NCBI GenBank assembly: GCA_946122785.1
Contig: CAMGYJ010000006.1
Location: forward strand, 49,930,066-49,994,065
DNA length: 64,000 nt
Source: Linum tenue
Lineage: Eukaryota; Streptophyta; Magnoliopsida; Malpighiales; Linaceae
Direction: 5' to 3'
Below the pieces are notes generated by a model. That model did not search any database, was not told the origin of the DNA, and saw nothing but the letters and a program-made list of their open reading frames with translations. The position numbers and the translations under genes were made by a program. Below are positions 1 through 10,963 of the stretch, in pieces. Each line of letters opens with the position of its first letter. Positions within the stretch are counted from its first letter, which is position 1.

Positions 1-551
1 CATCTTGGTACTTGTATTCTGTGGGGAAATATGGGTACCTCTTGGTTTTCATCCAGAATATACAGTGGCAAATGAATTAAGTTGGTCAGATCAAATTGAC
101 TGGTCGGTTAGATTATAGATTCAATGGACATCTAAACATTATATTAATGAGCACTTCTACTATGCTATAAAGTATTGGTGTTTTAATGTATAACTTGAAG
201 TTGTACCATAACATTAAATGTATAAGTTCAGGTTGTACCGTAAAAGAATTTGTACCCTTATGTTATGGTACAACTTTACAACTTAAAGTCGTACCGTCAC
301 ATAAATGTACAAGTTCACGTTGTACCATAAAGAATTTGTACAAAAGAGTATAGGTACAATATGAAGTTGTACCATAACATGAAAAATACAATTTCAAGTT
401 GTACCATAAAGGCAAAAACCTATAGCACTAATGCTATATAGCATTGTAAAATTCATCTATATTAATGTGTAAGTTTTTGAAATTTTAGGTACTAAAATGT
501 CACAATATAAAAATTTAAGTAAAAAAATATAAATTTCCAATAATATTTTTT
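1..551. other. AT-rich intergenic DNA
   Basis: I see no gene here. The only structure is the GTTGTACC minisatellite at about 183-412, listed separately. The segment ends where the left LTR of the outer Copia element begins. Confidence 0.6.
183..412. repeat. Degenerate GTTGTACCATAA minisatellite
   Basis: The motif GTTGTACC(A/G)TAA recurs at about 190, 228, 318, 368 and 399, spaced by AT-rich DNA with 'aagttca' or 'acttgaa' beside it. One copy near 258-270 is inverted (TTATGGTACAAC), so part of the array can pair with itself. No coding potential is visible. It may be a local minisatellite or the remains of a MITE. Confidence 0.5.
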
Positions 552-845
552 TGTAAGCATGCAATCGATAATGCAAATCAACTCAAACGAACACAAATTT
601 AAGTAGAGTACATGGTACAAACCAAATTCCGAAACAGACCAAACAAACTAGCCTGAACGACCTAACAAAAGATGAGGGTGATGAAGAGTATTTATAGAAC
701 TCTTCTCCTAATTCCAAACAGAAAACCAAACACCTTTTCCCAAACGTACAAGGAAAACGTCAAAACAAAGGACAAACACAAACCCAAACAAAATAGGCCC
801 AAAACACAAAACAAACCCAAAACAAATTCAATTCATATCCTAACA
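552..845 (-). repeat. 3' LTR of the outer Copia element
   Basis: It aligns with 7590-7937 over its whole length, from GCATGCAATCGATAATGCA-like sequence to the TGTTAGG start (read on the minus strand from 845). It lacks about 60 bp present in the other LTR (the segment at about 7643-7708), which looks like a deletion. The plus-strand end at 552 begins TG, as expected for the complement of a terminal CA. Confidence 0.78.
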
Positions 846-860
846 ATCTCCACCTTGACT
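846..860 (-). other. Polypurine tract of the outer Copia element
   Basis: On the minus strand this reads AAGTCAAGGTGGAGAT and lies directly against the LTR start TGTTAGG, the usual place for the plus-strand primer of a Copia element. Confidence 0.65.
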
Positions 861-1091
861 TGAATTCTCTGTCCAATACCAAATGTACCAGACGCAACCA
901 AAGTTGCTAGATGTACCCAACTCCTCCAAATCAGCTATACCAGAATCACCCCTGCCTCCAAATGCCCCTAAGGGCGGTTAACAAACCAAATCATTTGGCA
1001 AGTCCAGTCCAACCCATGCTGAGACTTGCCATTCAAAACCAGCTTGGTTCACTTATCACCAACAGATAATGTCAAAACAGAACCTTGTAGA

Positions 1092-2252
1092 CTATACAAG
1101 GCACCAACCTTTACTGACACCTTTCAGAATCACCTTAGAACCTTTGTAGACAGACAACACTCCACCATCACCTTTCAAACTGATATCCTTGTCGTCGAGT
1201 AGACTCAAAGATATCAAATTCTTAGTCATCTCTGGAATATGCCTAACATTGTTTAAGTTGTGAACAAAACTATTATGTGTTCTTATCTTGACGGAGCCTC
1301 TTCCAACAAGCTTACAGATAGCACAATTGGCCATAGAAACATGTACTTCATCTATCTGCTCGTAAGTTGAAAAACACTCCCTGTTTGGACACATATGATA
1401 ATCATCTGTAGTATCTAAATACCACACATCCTGATGATGTACCTGTTCATTCACTGCTAAGGCTAAACCATCTTCAGAATCAGAGTTAGTTTCTTCCGCC
1501 ACAGCAGCAGATGCTCCCTTCTTCTCATGACATTTCTTTAGGTTAGGACAATCAAATTTCCAATTCCCTTTCGCCTTACAGTAATGAAAAATATCATCAT
1601 TCAAACAAACAGAATTTGAATTTGTATTCGCCTTCCTATTACTAGATTGTTCTATCCTACTCGTAGCAGCCAACCCAGATGCCTGATTTTCCGAACCTGA
1701 ACCAGACACCTTATACTGAATCTCTCTAGTATGTAGAGCAGATTTGACATCTTCCAAAGACAAACTATCTTTCCCAACAATAAAAGAATCCAGCAAATTC
1801 TCATATGACTGTGGCAAAGATACTAACAAAATTAAGGTAGCATCCTCATCATCTACTTTAACATCAATATTCCGCAGATCTAACAAGATAGTATTAACTT
1901 GATCTAGATGATTCTTGAGAGGAGTACCTTCCTTCATACGCAAACTGAACGGACGTTGCTTCATATGCAATTTGTTGGTTAAAGACTTTGTCATTGATAG
2001 ACTTTCAAGCTTCAACCACAAGCCCGCGACAGTCTTCTCAGCAACAACCTCATTGATGATGTCATCAGCCAAACAAAGCAAAATTGCAGAGTCAGCTTTC
2101 TCCTCCAAAGTATTCCACTCTTCTTCATCTATACTTTCCTTCTTCGATTTTCCAGACAACGGAGCCCATAAACCCTGTTGTTTTAACAGTGCTTGCATCT
2201 TGATCTGCCACAAACTGAAACTGTTTCTCCCAGTGAACTTATCAATTTTCAT
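1092..2252 (-). pseudogene. Copia gag with N-terminal protease fragment
   Basis: The frame opens at an ATG at 2252 (MKIDKFTGRNSFSLW), the usual gag start of Tork/TNT1-type Copia elements; the frame also runs open upstream to 2309, which is probably leader. The gag middle has the family's LTNKLHMKQRPFSLRM-type stretch. The zinc knuckle is damaged: the region around HYCKAKGNWKFDCPN lacks its first cysteine. The protease motif reads WYLDTTDDYHMCPN where active copies have LDSG(C/A)S, so the catalytic triplet is lost. The frame stops at 1092, far short of integrase. I infer a dead remnant of a capsid and protease polyprotein; the lineage call is from recognised motifs only. Confidence 0.8.
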
Positions 2253-2650
2253 ACTGATAGCAGCCTTCCTTACTATCAAACAAACTCGAATCAAACTTGT
2301 GTGGAGCAAAGGCTATGACCTAACTCCAATGAACTCTAGAAATTGCCACGAAGCGAACTGAGCTGCTTGTGGCCACCAACCAAATTAAGAATTCCAAGCC
2401 AAAAATTAAACAACCACTGATAGGCAATAATAGGCACAATTGCATAGCCTTTGATCCACGCAAGTATTCCACCAAAGCCACGGGGAAGCCCAATTATTAA
2501 TTCCAACTTCAGCGAATGGAAAAAAAATTCTTCTGTGTGGCCCGGCAAACAATAATTCCAACCCCAAATTTTTTTTGGAAGCAACCCGGCTCTGCGGTAG
2601 ATAGAAATAGGACGGGATTTCTAACGCGGCGCTGTTCGTAACCGGGAAAA
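2253..2650 (-). other. Leader of the outer Copia element (gag-proximal part)
   Basis: This stretch lies between the gag start and the nested element and should be the untranslated leader of the outer element; its other end resumes at about 7512-7570. An 82-codon open frame (2336-2584) is present, but I recognise nothing in it and treat it as chance. Confidence 0.5.
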
Positions 2651-2867
2651 TGTATTAGAGAAAAAGAATAACATTTTTTTTATTTTTTTATTTATTTCTG
2701 TTCCTATTCTTTAGTCCTCTCTTCCTGTACATTCTCCTCACTTTGTACACTACCCTTCTTTCTCTCAACATAACCTCTTGTAATAGTGTATAAAACTTAA
2801 CTGATAATAGAGAAGGAGATTACGATTGATTCTCTCAAAATTATTCTCTTAGCAAATTCCCCTTTCC
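2651..2867 (+). repeat. 5' LTR of the nested Copia element
   Basis: It starts TGTATTAGAG and matches 7294-7511 along its length, including the segment ending TTCTCTTAGC(A)AATTCC. The matching sequence stops near 2867. No canonical tRNA-Met primer site follows, so the end of the LTR and the PBS appear eroded. Confidence 0.75.
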
Positions 2868-2901
2868 TCCCCCAGTCACTCTGTTTTTTTTCTCCGCCAC
2901 C

Positions 2902-5900
2902 ATGTCTGGCGGCTATGAAGTCCATGACACCGCCTCTTCCATCACTGTCCCTGCCATTGTGACCTTTAATCCCGTCGCTCAGCTTCCATTGAAGCCAACC
3001 CCGACCAACTTTGCCTCTTAGCGCTCCCAACTTGAAACAGCCCCTGCTCGTACAGTCACAGAAAATGACGCTGACAAACCGAATCCAGCATATCAATTGT
3101 GGTTTCGCCAGGATAAACTGATCCTCCACGCCTTGCGTTGCTCGATTTCAGAGTCCATCTATTCATTTGTTTATGCTGCCTCTACCTCTCGAGCTACGTG
3201 GCTGATTCTTGAGAAGCTTTACGCCAGCAACGCTCAATCCCGGGTTATTTACCTCAAAAGAAAATTGGCCAAAACATTCAAGGGAGATCGTGATATCTTG
3301 GCTTTTGTGAATGATTTGAAAAGTACTACGGCCGAACTGGCTCTTATTAGAGATCCTGTCTCTGACATTGATCTCATTGTTTACTGTTTTCGTGGCTTGG
3401 GCAAAGAGTATGACGCTTTTCCTGCTGCCATTCGCGCGCGGGGACCTGGTCTAGCTCTCGAGGACCTGGTCGACTCCCTCATTGAATACGAATCCGATTT
3501 GAAGGCCTCCTCTATCAGCCGATCTCAGCGACGCGAATCTTTTCCGCGGGCCGCCTCTTCCCCGCGGGCCCAGGCCCCTACATCTCAAAGGGCCCATGAA
3601 CGGTTCCAAAGATCCCCTGGTCCGCCGGCCCATGAGCCCAATTCTGGGTCATTTTCTGCCCTCTCCAATACCCAGCGCAGGCTCACTATAGTTTGTCAAT
3701 ATTGTGAGCGTCCTGGCCATTCGGTACGTCAGTGTTTTAAGCTTTTTCCCCAGGCCCTCCAGGCCTATCAAGCTCGTCTAGCTCAAGCAAATCACTCCAC
3801 TGTTACTCGTGCATCTCCATCTGCTCCCTGGTTGCTTGATTCTGCTGCGTCACATCATGTCACTCATGATCTAGGCAGCTTATCACTTTATTCGGACTAC
3901 AATGGTCCTGATGAGATTCTTGTTGGCGATGGCACAGGTTTGAAAATCACACACATTGGGACTTCTACGCTCCAAAACTCTACTTTGCAATTGAATGATG
4001 TGTTATGTGCTCCTGCCATCAAACGCAAATTTATCTCTGTGGCTAAACTGTGTCGTACTAATCCCATTTCGGTGGAATTTTTTGCTGATTGTTTTGTTGT
4101 GAAGCATCTTCGCACGGGGGCGCCGCTGCTGAAAGGGGAAAATAGTGGGGATGTCTATGAGCTGCCGTGCGATGTGGACACAGTGCGTCTGGCTCTTATC
4201 ACCACACGTACATGCTCTTCATCATGGCACGCCCGCCTTGGCCACCCCTCCACCCATTCTCTCACCAGTCTCCTTCGCACACATTCCTTGCTAGTATCAT
4301 CCTCTATCGTAGTAGTCATTGTTCTTCTTGTCTTTCAAATAAGAGTCATAAACTCCCTTTTCCTATTTCCTCTTTGTCAAGCTCTAGACCATTTGATTTG
4401 CTATATACGGATGTTTGGGGACCTGCTCCTGTACCCTCCATTGATGGTTTTCGGTATTATTTAATCATCGTTGATCATTTTTCCCGATATACGTGATATT
4501 ATCCTTTAAAACGTAAATCTGATGTTCTTGATGTGTTTCTTGCCTTTCGTAAGATGGTTGAGAATTACTTCTCTACCACCATTCGTCGTCTTTATTCTAA
4601 TGGTGGTGGTGAATTTCAAAAATTATGCTCCACACTGATTACACATGGCATTAGTCATCTTCTCACTCCACCACACGCTCCTGAGCATAATGGTCTTGCT
4701 GAACGTAAACATCGCCATCTTGTGGAAACGGGTATCACTCTCTTGCATCATGCCAACTTACCAGCGATTTTTTTGTCTTATGCTTTCTATACTGCTGTCT
4801 ATTTGATTAATCGTATGCCTTCCTCTGCATTGCGCGGTCAAATTCCATTTACAACTCTCTTTAATATTGCACCCAATTTTCATAAGCTTCGCATTTTTGG
4901 CTGTCTGTGCTATCCCTGGCTTCGTCCGTACTCCTCCCATAAGCTTGCTCCCCGCTCCCGTCCTTACTTGTTTGTTGGTTATTGTCCTCAGCGCAGTGCA
5001 TATCAATGTTTTGATCCCCAAACACAGCGGGTTTTCCTCTCCCGTCATGTACACTTTGTTGAGAATTCGTTCCCTGGATATCTCTCTAATCCTTCTGCAG
5101 GTTTCTCCCTGGGGGATTCGTGGCTATATGATGTTGGGCCCAATGTCACAACCATTCTCCTGCCTGACGCTTCCAATCGCTCCACATCCCCTTCTGCCAA
5201 CTCCCAGCACGCCCGACCTCCCTGTGCGCGGCCCCTACACACAGACAGTCAGCAATGGGCCACTCCTTCTCGCCTGGGCCCAAGCCTCGTTCCACCTCGG
5301 CTACCCCTGCATTGACCGGGCCTGTGCTTCCTCCTCTGGCCACCCAAGGCCCATCCATCTTCCCTGGGACGTCCCAGACAGCACACCCGCCCTCCACGCT
5401 CCAGCCCACTTCGGCAACCGGGCCGTCGCCAGTTCCTCCTACCTCCCATGGCTCGTCTGTACTTCCTGGGCCGACCTCACCTGCCAAGCCGGCCTCCTCG
5501 CCCCAGTCTTCTGCGCCCACTGGACCCTGGCCCGTTACTCCAGCTTCCAAGGCCCACCAGCCCTCCCTGGGCCGTCACAGCTTGCCTAGCAGGCTCCCCG
5601 CTCGCCTCAACCCTCTATTGAGTGGCCTGGTGCGCCTCCTCCACTTGTTCGCACTCACAAAATGACTACCCGTGCTCAAGAGGGTATTTACAAGCCCAAG
5701 CGTCTTTTCCCGGCCGATTTGACGACTCGGACTCCCCCCGCTTGAGCCTCATTCTCTCAGGGAGGCCATGCAATATTCCGAATGGGATGCTGCCCTTCAC
5801 AAAGAACATTCTGCTCTCCTGCGAAATCACACCTGGGATCTTGTTCCACGGCTTCCTCATTACAATGTTCTGGGCAACAAATTAAATGGGTCTACCGCAT

Positions 5901-7311
5901 TAAGCATCATTCTGATGGCTCTATCAATCTCTTCAAGTGCCGCCTGGTTGCCAAAGGTTTTCATCAGCGCCCTGGTGTAGATTTTAAGGACACCTTCAGT
6001 CCGGTGGTCAAACCTGTCACAGTACGTACAGTTTTCTCCATTGCTTTATCACAGAATTGGGCCATTAAGCAGTTTGATGTCAACAATGCCTTTCTTCAAG
6101 GGCCACTTGAGGATGAGGTATACATGGTTCAACCTCCTGGTTTTGTTGATCCTAAATATCCTACTCACGTTTGCAGACTTCGCCGCGCTATTTACGGTCT
6201 ACGACAGGCTCCCCGTGCTTGGTATATCGCACTCAGCTCTTTCTTGCTTGATTTTGGCTTCCAGAAGACACAATATGATGCCTTTCTATTTGTCTATCAA
6301 TGAGCGGGTGTTCTCCTCTATTTCCTGGTGTATGTTGATGATCTTCTGCTCACGGGGAATGATGCTCACACTCTCTCCATCTTCCAACAAGCTCTAGCCC
6401 AGCAGTTCTCTCTCAAGGAGTTGGGTGACGTTAATTACTTATTGGGCATTGAGGTCATTCCTACGGAGGCGGGCTTCATTCTATCGCAGGACAAGTACAT
6501 GGTCGATATCCTCACTCGGTTTCATATGTTGGATGCGGTGGCAGTATCTACACCACTTGCCTCCTCTGTTACTCTCTCCTTACGGGATGACACTTCTCCC
6601 ACAGATGCCACTCGCTATCGTGAGGTCCTTGGGACTCTTCAATATCTTGTATCCACACGTCCTGACATAGCCTACACCGTTAACAAGTTGTCTCAGTACA
6701 TGCACCCTCCCTCTTCTCATCATTGGCAGTGCCTCAAGCGTGTTCTCCGCTACGTTTGTGGCACTATCTCCTACGGTCTGGCTATCCGGCGCTCTTCCCT
6801 TCCTCTTCAGGTCACGGCGTTTGCAGACTCCGACTAGGCGGGCAACGTTGATGATCGCACCTCCACCTCAGCCTATCTGGTTTACTTAGGGCCCACTCTC
6901 ATCTCATGGCATTCTCAGAAACAACGCTATGTCGCTCGCTCCAGTACTGAGGCTGAGTATCGGGCCATTGCACATGCCGTTGCAGAGTTGGAATGGGTCC
7001 AGAATCTCTTGCACGAGCTTCATCAACCGCTCTCTTCGTCACCTACACTCCTCTCCGACAATCTTGGGGCAACGTATTTCAGTGCCAATCCACTGTTTCA
7101 CTCTCGAATGAAGCATTTGGCTATAGACTACCACTATGTGCGCCAGCTTGTTCAAGATGGCCGCCTTCATGTCCGCTACATTACCACTGCCCATCAACTC
7201 GCCGATATGCTCACCAAGCCTCTGCCTTCCACACGGTTTCTCCTGTTACGGTCCAAGATTGGAGTCGTTGACACCTCCTCCATCTTGCGGGGGCGTATTA
7301 GAGAAAAATAA
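2902..7311 (+). pseudogene. Copia gag-pol polyprotein, many stops and frameshifts
   Basis: Translation from the ATG at 2902 gives a gag N-terminus but meets TAG at 3019-3021 where the family has Trp. Gag continues to a zinc knuckle (CQYCERPGHSVRQC, about 3700) and a protease with LLDSAASHH (about 3835). Integrase then runs in another frame from about 4250, meets TGA at 4492-4494, and resumes to about 5090; its second acidic motif reads YSNGGGEF, so the expected Asp is gone, although Glu in AERKH is kept. A Pro/Ser-rich linker (5150-5690) crosses frames. Reverse transcriptase spans about 5780-6840 with YVDD intact but TGA at 6301-6303. RNase H spans about 6800-7300 with TAG at 6835-6837. The copy cannot make a working polyprotein. 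Confidence 0.87.
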
Positions 7312-7511
7312 TAATATTTTTTTATTCTTTTCTTTATTTCGGTTCCTATTCTTTAGCCTTCTCTTCCAATACATTCTCCCCACTCTGTACACCACCCTTC
7401 TTTCTCTCAACAGAACCTCTTGTAACAGTGTATAAAACAAAACTGATAATAGACAAGGAGATTACGATTGATTCTCTCAAAATTATTCTCTTAGCAGATT
7501 CCTCTTTCCAA
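7294..7511 (+). repeat. 3' LTR of the nested Copia element
   Basis: It begins CGTATTAGAG directly after the purine tract GCGGGGG (7288-7293), so the first base of the usual TG has changed to C. It matches the 5' LTR through the segment GAAGGAGATTACGATTGATT-like to about 7511. Confidence 0.75.
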
Positions 7512-7570
7512 CAAAACGGACGAGGACAAACTCAAAATCCCAATACGTCAATTCTCTCAAAACCGCAACC

Positions 7571-7582
7571 ACTCTGATACCA
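7571..7582 (-). other. Primer binding site of the outer Copia element (tRNA-iMet)
   Basis: The minus strand reads TGGTATCAGAGT, the complement of the 3' end of initiator tRNA-Met apart from its last base. It lies just inside the 5' LTR of the outer element and proves that element's orientation. Confidence 0.8.
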
Positions 7583-7589
7583 CTTTTCA

Positions 7590-7937
7590 GAACAGAAGCG
7601 TGCAATTGATAATGCAGATCATCTCAAACGAATACAAATTTAATGTGGTTCGCTAACACCATGCGTGCTAGCTAATCCACGGGTAGGGGAGAACAAATTT
7701 CACTAATTTGAGAAAAGTACAGGTTACAAACCAAACAAACTAACTTGACTGACCTAACAACAAATAAGGGTGATGAAAAGTATTCATAGAACTCTTCTCA
7801 TAATCTCAAATTGAAAAGCAAACACCAATTCTCAAACATAAAAGGAAAATGTCAAAACAAAACTCAAACACAAACCCAAACAAAATAGACCCAAAGAACA
7901 AAACAAACCCAAAACAAATTCAAGTCATATCTTATCT
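7590..7937 (-). repeat. 5' LTR of the outer Copia element
   Basis: It matches 552-845 and contains a further segment of about 60 bp (GTGGTTCGCTAACACC onward) that the other LTR has lost. The outer end near 7937 is degraded: TCT stands where the other LTR has ACA. Confidence 0.75.
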
Positions 7938-8589
7938 TCTAGTTTTACAACATCTTTTTCTCTTTCTTTGTTTGATTTATATATAAACTCTTTAACTTAC
8001 CTTATTTTTCATTTTTGGATTATAAAATGCAAAAGGAAAGAATGGGTCAAACAAGCCCAAACAAAATAGTTGGCCCAGCCCAATCAGATTAACTAACGCT
8101 GGTTATCTAGACCAGAGCTAAGGTACCCCGGGATGGGATACGGTGACAACCTCCTTAGGGGGTTGTGAGTTTGACAACTCACCTCCTCACCATTGCATAC
8201 GCCCTCTCTCCTGTCTCTTTCTTCTTTTTTTCAAATTGATGGTTAAGATTTACCACACACAATCATTTACCCTCCCATATAAATTAAAAACAAAACCCTA
8301 ACTCCTTCCACCCCCTCTCCCCTGCTCCCTCTCTCACGTAGCCATCCTCCATCGCAGCAGCCCTCCACCGCTGGCTCCACCACCCTTGTCTCCCGCAGCA
8401 GCCCTCTACCGTTGTCTCCGCAATCCTCAGTTTCCACCACCCCATGCCGTCACAACGTCCCCTCCGACCACTACGGCGCAATCATCCTCTCCCCGTCGGA
8501 ACCCTCTCGCCGCCCTTCGTTAACCTCTTCCCCTACCTCTCTCTCTCTCTCGTCACCGACTCCCCTTTTCTAGATCTGGTTTTTTAGTG

Positions 8590-8786
8590 GTACCATTTTT
8601 CTTCTGGTAGCGTACCAGTGATTGTGGTACCTACCACTACCATCAGGTAGCTGGTAGTGGTAGCGTACCACTATCATTTGGTACCACTACCATCTATTTT
8701 TTGTGTTATTCTCTACTGGTACCGCTACCTATGCTAGTGGTACGCTATCAGTGCTAGTGGTACTCTATCATTAGCATTGGTAGCGT
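8590..8786. repeat. GTGGTAGCGTACCACTA-type simple repeat
   Basis: Variants of GGTAGTGGTACC and GTAGCGTACCAC recur irregularly, many of them self-complementary. The array continues at 9433-9490 beyond the nested MITE, so the MITE inserted into it. Confidence 0.6.
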
Positions 8787-9432
8787 GGGGCGGAGCCATG
8801 ATTTCGAGACCGGGTGGGCCGAAAATAGATAATGTAAATAAAAATAAATTAATTATTTTTAAAGTCTATAACGTTCTTTGAGATAATTGAAATCTCACAA
8901 AATAGCATCTGAACTAAAAATTTTAGCTATCTTTCTTTCAATATAAATAACTAAATCATTAACAAGAAACTCATCATTTATTTTGTTTCGCAACCTATTC
9001 TTCACTATCTTTATACCTGAAAACATGCACGATCACATGTAGCTTTAGAAATATGGAAGAGTTAGATGAAGGTAAATCAACCTATCAACAAAATAAAATT
9101 CCTTTGACACTAATCTTTCTGTTCATTCTGACATAAATAAAAAAAATAGATTATATAGTTTGTATAAAGAGCTAAAAATCCCAAGTAAACTAAGATAATA
9201 AAGTCCAAAAAGAAGTTAAAGAAAAAATGAGGTTGTTGTGGATATAACTTGTTTGCTTTAGACTAAAAGTTTATCTTAGCTACCAGTAGACTACATGATT
9301 GTTATATGATATAGTGTATAGGTCGATCACTACTTATCGAAAATTTATCTAAATATTCTTAAGATCCTAGGGGCCGAGACTATTCCCGGGTGGGCCGGTA
9401 CCCACCCTACTCTCTGAGTAGCTCCGCCCCTG
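8787..9432. mobile_element. hAT-like MITE
   Basis: The left end begins GGGGCGGAGCCA and the right end, complemented, begins CAGGGGCGGAGCTA, a well-known plant hAT terminus. A second inverted block (CGGGTGGGCCG on the left, CGGCCCACCCG in complement on the right) lies just inside. The flanks GGTAGCGT (8779-8786) and AGTAGCGT (9433-9440) make an 8-bp duplication with one mismatch, the length expected for hAT. The interior is AT-rich and non-coding. Confidence 0.78.
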
Positions 9433-9803
9433 AGTAGCGTACCACTAGCACTTGTATATTAATTACCAGTAGACTAATGGATTGGTACACTTTTTAACGC
9501 ACTAGTACATTTTTTCAGGTTGCCGGAGGGAGTCTGCCGGAGAGAATTCGCCCGAGAAAAAGTACGTCCGTCGATGCGGAGTGGCCGCTGGAGAAAGGAA
9601 GAGAGAGAGAGAGATAGATAGAGATATTAATGTATAGGATTTAAATTTTTTTAAAAAAATTATATTTAATATGGGTTTTTAATTCTCAGTATAATTAATT
9701 CAAAAAGGTAATTAATATATTCCTTTTTTTCATACCCAAAATACCCTTGGTTGTCAATCTGACAACCCCTTATGGGTTCTCACCGTATCCCGTCCCATGT
9801 ACC

Positions 9804-10257
9804 CATTATCACAAATAAAAAAGTAAAAAAACCGTAAATTAAAAGGTCCCGAGCATGAGATGTCTCATTTAGAGCTCATGAGATGTCTCAACATTGTGGT
9901 TTGAGTGCCAACTTGTCCACCGACTTACGGACGAATCAATCTAATTTGTACTTTCATAATTCATAGGATTGTTAAATTATATATCTCACATCATGTGAAG
10001 TTTAACATATTGAAGATGTATGAATATTCTTTATCTTTAATTTTATAAAGAAATTATGTACAAAATTGTTTTGATACTATGAATCTCTGCACACCTACAC
10101 ACAACAACATATATTATTTATCATTGAGCCATTCTTACATATATTATTTATCAAACCGCACACAACAACATCATATAAGCACACAAAGATGTAAACTTTC
10201 AAGGCCAAATAGAATCAGAGAGATATTGTAAGAAAACCCAGAACAGAGGGAACTAAC
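9804..10257. other. AT-rich intergenic DNA
   Basis: I see no gene, no terminal repeat and no ordered repeat in this stretch. Confidence 0.5.
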
Positions 10258-10530
10258 CAGGTGCCAGAAATCCCATCAACAAGGCCATTAATTCTATCCC
10301 CGGTAACTCTACCAGCTCTCATAACCTCATCCGCGACATTCAAATTGATCACCTCGAGCGCCGCCAGAGCATTGCTCTGTATATGAATCGACCCTCTGTA
10401 CTGCCCCTCCCCTCTAATAGCACTCAAATCTCTCTCTAACACTATTACTTCAAACCTTTCTTCTTCGCTAGCAAACTTTTTGTTTAGTGACGTGTTTAAT
10501 TTAATCTCATCCCTAGTTTTAACCTTACGA
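10258..10530 (-). other. Possible unrecognised exon or gene fragment
   Basis: On the minus strand an open frame of about 90 codons ends exactly at a splice-donor-like site (CACCTG|GTTAGTT, exon end 10258). The residues include FASEEERFEVIVLERDLSAI and, further on, ALEVINLNVADEVMRAGRV, a composition more like a real protein than a chance frame. There is no ATG at its start. It faces away from the SAUR pseudogene and overlaps that gene's upstream region. I do not recognise the family. It could be an exon of a host gene, a captured fragment, or chance. Confidence 0.3.
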
Positions 10531-10544
10531 CAGACAAAGCAAGT

Positions 10545-10811
10545 ATGGAGGCGAAGTCAGGGTGAAGAAACAAAATTCGATATTCCAGACGTGGGCGAGG
10601 TGCAAGTCGTTAGGCAAGGCCGGGTCGGTGGTGGCGGGGGAGACGAAATTGAACCGACGACGGAGGAAGAAGGGACAGGTGGTTATTCCGGGTCCTGCTG
10701 GAGGAGGCGGAGTCGGAGTTCGGGTAGAGCCCAGAAGCCTGCTGATGCTACTGTGTGATGTAGCGTGCTTCTAGAAGGTACTGGTGGCGATGGACTCGGA
10801 GGATGAGGAAG
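10545..10811 (+). pseudogene. SAUR-like (small auxin-up RNA) pseudogene, 5' part
   Basis: From the ATG at 10545 the frame, after a small frameshift, gives KKQNSIFQTWARCKSLGK, the kind of N-terminus seen in one group of plant SAUR proteins. Near 10690 another frame gives LFRVLLEEAESEFG, the end of the SAUR core, followed by stops and then CDVACF and KVLVAMDSEDEE. The middle of the SAUR domain (the EGCFSVYVG region) is missing. The acidic tail is cut at 10811 by the chromovirus and continues after 16015. SAUR proteins promote cell expansion by restraining PP2C-D phosphatases; this copy, with deletion, stops and insertion, is dead. Identification rests on recalled family motifs. Confidence 0.6.
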
Positions 10812-10963
10812 TGTGAGAGACACGGCAGGGGCCGAGTCGGCCTAGGGGAGGGTATTGGGGGAGAGCTCTATTTAAACGTTAGTTGTCTGCTATTCTAGTT
10901 TAACGAATAATCATACCAAAATTATCAAATCCCTAATCTATCTTCAATTCCCAATTCTCCGAG
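10812..10963 (+). repeat. 5' LTR (truncated) of the chromovirus
   Basis: It matches 15783-15954, including GAGAGCTCTATTTAAACGTT, where TATTTAAA is a likely TATA box (10870-10877). Similarity stops at CAATTCTCC; the rest of the LTR is missing here. Confidence 0.72.

Larger units (their letters stand above)
2651..7512 (+). mobile_element. Copia retrotransposon (Ale/Retrofit-like), inactivated, nested in the outer Copia
   Basis: Short LTRs of about 215 bp (2651-2867 and 7294-7511) flank a degenerate gag-pol. Domain order is gag, protease, integrase, reverse transcriptase, RNase H, which is the Copia order. The insertion is in the leader of a minus-strand Copia, so it is younger than that element. 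A-rich flanks (GGGAAAA before, CAAAAC after) do not give a clean TSD. The LTRs differ at many positions, which fits an old insertion with several nonsense codons and frameshifts. Confidence 0.85.
552..7937 (-). mobile_element. Copia retrotransposon (Tork/TNT1-like), deletion derivative, host of a nested Copia
   Basis: Two related LTRs face the minus strand, at 552-845 (3' LTR) and about 7590-7937 (5' LTR). The PBS (7571-7582) matches initiator tRNA-Met and a purine tract lies at 846-860. Between them only gag and the start of protease remain (1092-2252); integrase, reverse transcriptase and RNase H are missing. The protease fragment is only about 230 bp from the 3' LTR, so pol was lost by internal deletion. 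A second Copia element (about 2651-7512) sits in the leader between PBS and gag. I find no clear target-site duplication for this outer copy. Confidence 0.82.
8122..9803. mobile_element. Non-autonomous TIR DNA transposon of about 1.7 kb
   Basis: The ends are inverted copies. The left end reads GGTACCCCGGGATGGGATAC and the right end, complemented, reads GGTACATGGGACGGGATAC. The match runs on for about 58 bp through CGGTGA(C/G)AACC and a small hairpin (GGTTGTGAGTTTGACAAC on the left, GGTTGTCAATCTGACAACC on the right). No transposase frame is present. Inside are a C-rich stretch (8285-8570), a GTAGC/GTACC repeat and a nested hAT MITE. I see no convincing target-site duplication, so I cannot assign a superfamily; a Mutator-like element is possible. 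Confidence 0.68.

Noticed and set aside
5146..5550. Long minus-strand frames opposite the Pro/Ser linker of the nested Copia
   Set aside because: They are shadows of a GC-rich linker and have no motifs.
7571..7582. A tRNA gene at tRNA-like strings (also 43259 and 20743)
   Set aside because: Only the primer-site complement of the tRNA 3' end is present, next to LTRs. No cloverleaf can be drawn.
8284..8481. 65-codon Gly/Arg-rich minus-strand frame
   Set aside because: It is a chance reading of a C-rich stretch inside a TIR element.
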